In this document: positions 62,982 to 64,000 of the stretch, in pieces | Position numbering within the stretch: the stretch's first letter is position 1 | Layout: every line of letters starts with the position of its first letter | Assembly (NCBI GenBank): GCA_041397625.1 | Contig: JAWKWH010000001.1 | Span: 372,001 to 436,000 of the forward strand | Length of the DNA: 64,000 nt | Source of the DNA: JAWKWH01 sp041397625 | Lineage (GTDB): Bacteria; Pseudomonadota; Alphaproteobacteria; Rhizobiales; Rhizobiaceae | Reading direction: 5' to 3' | The notes under the pieces: generated by a model | The model's input: the letters and a program-made list of their open reading frames with translations, nothing else | Told to the model about the DNA's origin: nothing | Databases searched by the model: none | Translations under genes and position numbers: made by a program

Positions 62982-63317
62982 ATGCATATCAATGTCATCG
63001 ATCGCCAGGGTGTCCATCATCGCCTCGAAGCCCTGGAAGGGTTCCGGGTCATGGAAATCATCCGTGACTGGGGCCTGGACATAAAGGCGGAGTGCGGCGG
63101 TGCCTGCGCCTGCGCCACCTGTCATGTCCATGTTTCGCCGGACTGGATGGATCATCTGCCGGAAATACGCGATGACGAGATCGAAAGCCTCGACCTGGCA
63201 TTCGACGTTAACCATAATTCCAGACTTTCCTGTCAGCTTATCATGACAGAGGAACTCGATGGCCTGACGGTGACGCTGGCGCCGGGCACGGAGACGGAGA
63301 ATCGGGACGCCGCTTAG
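62982..63317 (+). CDS. adrenodoxin-type 2Fe-2S ferredoxin
   Basis: 111 residues. The cluster ligands are in ECGGACACATCHVHV (C-x5-C-x2-C) and the fourth cysteine is in SRLSCQLIM. DWGLDIKAECGG and DMD-like IRDDEIESLDL match vertebrate-type and FdVI-type ferredoxins. It shuttles single electrons, here presumably from the adjacent reductase to CysI, although Fe-S biogenesis ferredoxins look alike. The ATG at 62982 was chosen over a TTG at 62973 that overlaps the upstream stop region. Confidence 0.9.
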   Translation: MHINVIDRQGVHHRLEALEGFRVMEIIRDWGLDIKAECGGACACATCHVHVSPDWMDHLPEIRDDEIESLDLAFDVNHNSRLSCQLIMTEELDGLTVTLAPGTETENRDAA

Positions 63318-63588
63318 GCGGCCCGGCACCTCCGCGCAAACCCTGCCCGGAACCCGGCGAAACCGGCCGGATGCGGTTTCTCGCCACGTGTTGCGCGCGA
63401 GGCACAGGCTTTTGCCCGATTGGCAAGCAATTGTGCATTGATTTCAATAGTTTGCGTAAAGAGTTGAATCAACTGGAGAAATCGGTTGTGACCGCTTGTC
63501 TTATCCTTTAATTTCAGTGTAGGGGCGTGGGGTGTTCTGAGTAAATGCTGGTCTGTATGTCTCGCATGCGGGGAATTAGGAGACACCC
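63318..63588. promoter_or_regulatory. intergenic region with a perfect AGTTGA-a-TCAACT palindrome
   Basis: This 271-base gap separates the ferredoxin from the last gene. It contains a 13-base perfect inverted repeat AGTTGA-a-TCAACT at 63462-63474, followed by AT-richer DNA with AATTTCAGTG, probably the promoter of the coiled-coil gene. No gene or RNA was recognised in it. Confidence 0.4.
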
Positions 63589-64000
63589 ATGGGATTATTT
63601 TCGCTGTTCTCGCGAAAATCCGTTGAAGAAAAAGAATTGGACGATGCGGATGCCGGTTCGGAAATCGAACTGGAACTGGACAGCGCGGATCTGATTTCGG
63701 AAGTCGCGGCGGAATCGGCAACCGGAACGATTTCGGCCACCACGGAAGCGGAAGACAGCGACACAACGTCGTTTTCGTCGATGCGGTCGCGCGAGCCCGT
63801 GCCGGTCAAAAGTCCGCGCATGCACGAATTCGAGAAATTCCATGGCGACTTCCGCAAGGTTGTCAGCAATGTCGAGGCATTGTCCGAAGCCCTGACCAAG
63901 GCGCGCTCCAGCTTGCACGATACTGGCGCATTCCTGCCGTCGGTGGAATCGGAGTTCCACCGCAACGCCATCCTCGAAAACGAAAATTCCAAGCTGGGCG
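63589..64000 (+). CDS. acidic coiled-coil-like protein of unknown function (3' end outside window)
   Basis: The ATG at 63589 has AGGAG seven bases upstream, and the frame is open to the window edge, giving about 137 residues. The start MGLFSLFSRKSVEEKELDDA is followed by an acidic, serine- and alanine-rich stretch (EIELELDSADLISEVAAESA), then a more structured part (SPRMHEFEKFHGDFRKVVSN, VEALSEALTKARSSLHD, SEFHRNAILENENSKLG) with heptad-like spacing. The C-terminal part would continue as coiled coil. No signal peptide or known domain is visible. I do not recognise it. Confidence 0.6.
   Translation, partial: MGLFSLFSRKSVEEKELDDADAGSEIELELDSADLISEVAAESATGTISATTEAEDSDTTSFSSMRSREPVPVKSPRMHEFEKFHGDFRKVVSNVEALSEALTKARSSLHDTGAFLPSVESEFHRNAILENENSKLG

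Overview
The window is GC-rich chromosomal DNA with long, tightly packed operons. It looks like an alphaproteobacterium of the Rhizobiales (Mesorhizobium/Hoeflea/Phyllobacteriaceae-like). The grounds are the cysG-DUF2849-cysI-cysH-DUF934 block, APS-type CysH, a BigR/SqrR sulfide-response locus, a pimFABCD dicarboxylate operon, a clade I nosRZDFYLX cluster with pseudoazurin, and an intergenic palindromic element typical of rhizobia. No database search was possible, so the taxonomic call is inference from gene content and protein style.

Layout. 1-1.2 kb: end of a fumarylacetoacetate-hydrolase family gene and a small membrane protein. 1.2-7.5 kb: sulfide/persulfide detoxification locus. The sensor bigR is divergent from two YeeE/YedE transporters, an ETHE1/Blh persulfide dioxygenase, a free DUF442 protein, a DUF442-sulfide:quinone oxidoreductase fusion and a SulP permease; related AT-rich sites lie in both promoter regions. 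7.5-15.9 kb: pcaD-pimFABCD operon for dicarboxylate/3-oxoadipate beta-oxidation. 15.9-25 kb: housekeeping genes (glpK, an exported alpha/beta hydrolase, a GST, an RHH-domain-CoaBC fusion, ubiB, ubiE, add). 25-38.4 kb: nucleoside uptake and salvage (upp, deoA, ALDH16, deoC, punA, cdd, a two-permease/one-ATPase ABC transporter and its BMP-family binding protein), interrupted by slyX, a VOC protein and ogt.

39.1-50.3 kb: tRNA-Ser(GGA) followed by a decayed IS3 transposase, then the nitrous oxide reduction block. This holds a DUF1858 protein, a Crp/Fnr regulator without Fe-S cysteines, pseudoazurin and nosRZDFYLX. Three TTG-N8-CAA boxes sit in its promoters. 50.3-56.1 kb: the least familiar part, with five genes for exported or membrane proteins: a trypsin-like zymogen, a V8/glutamyl-endopeptidase-like protease, a one-TM protein, a six-cysteine secreted protein and an exported caspase. 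The two main upstream regions of this cluster both contain the palindrome TGACGTCA. This is my best candidate for an undescribed system, possibly an envelope proteolytic cascade. 56.3-63.3 kb: an SDR, then assimilatory sulfite reduction (cysG, DUF2849, cysI, cysH, DUF934) followed by a thioredoxin-reductase-like ferredoxin reductase and an adrenodoxin-type ferredoxin that could feed CysI. The window ends inside a coiled-coil-like protein of unknown function.

Starts were chosen from ribosome binding sites, family N-termini and operon overlaps, and often differ from the longest open frame. All functional statements rest on motif recognition by eye.
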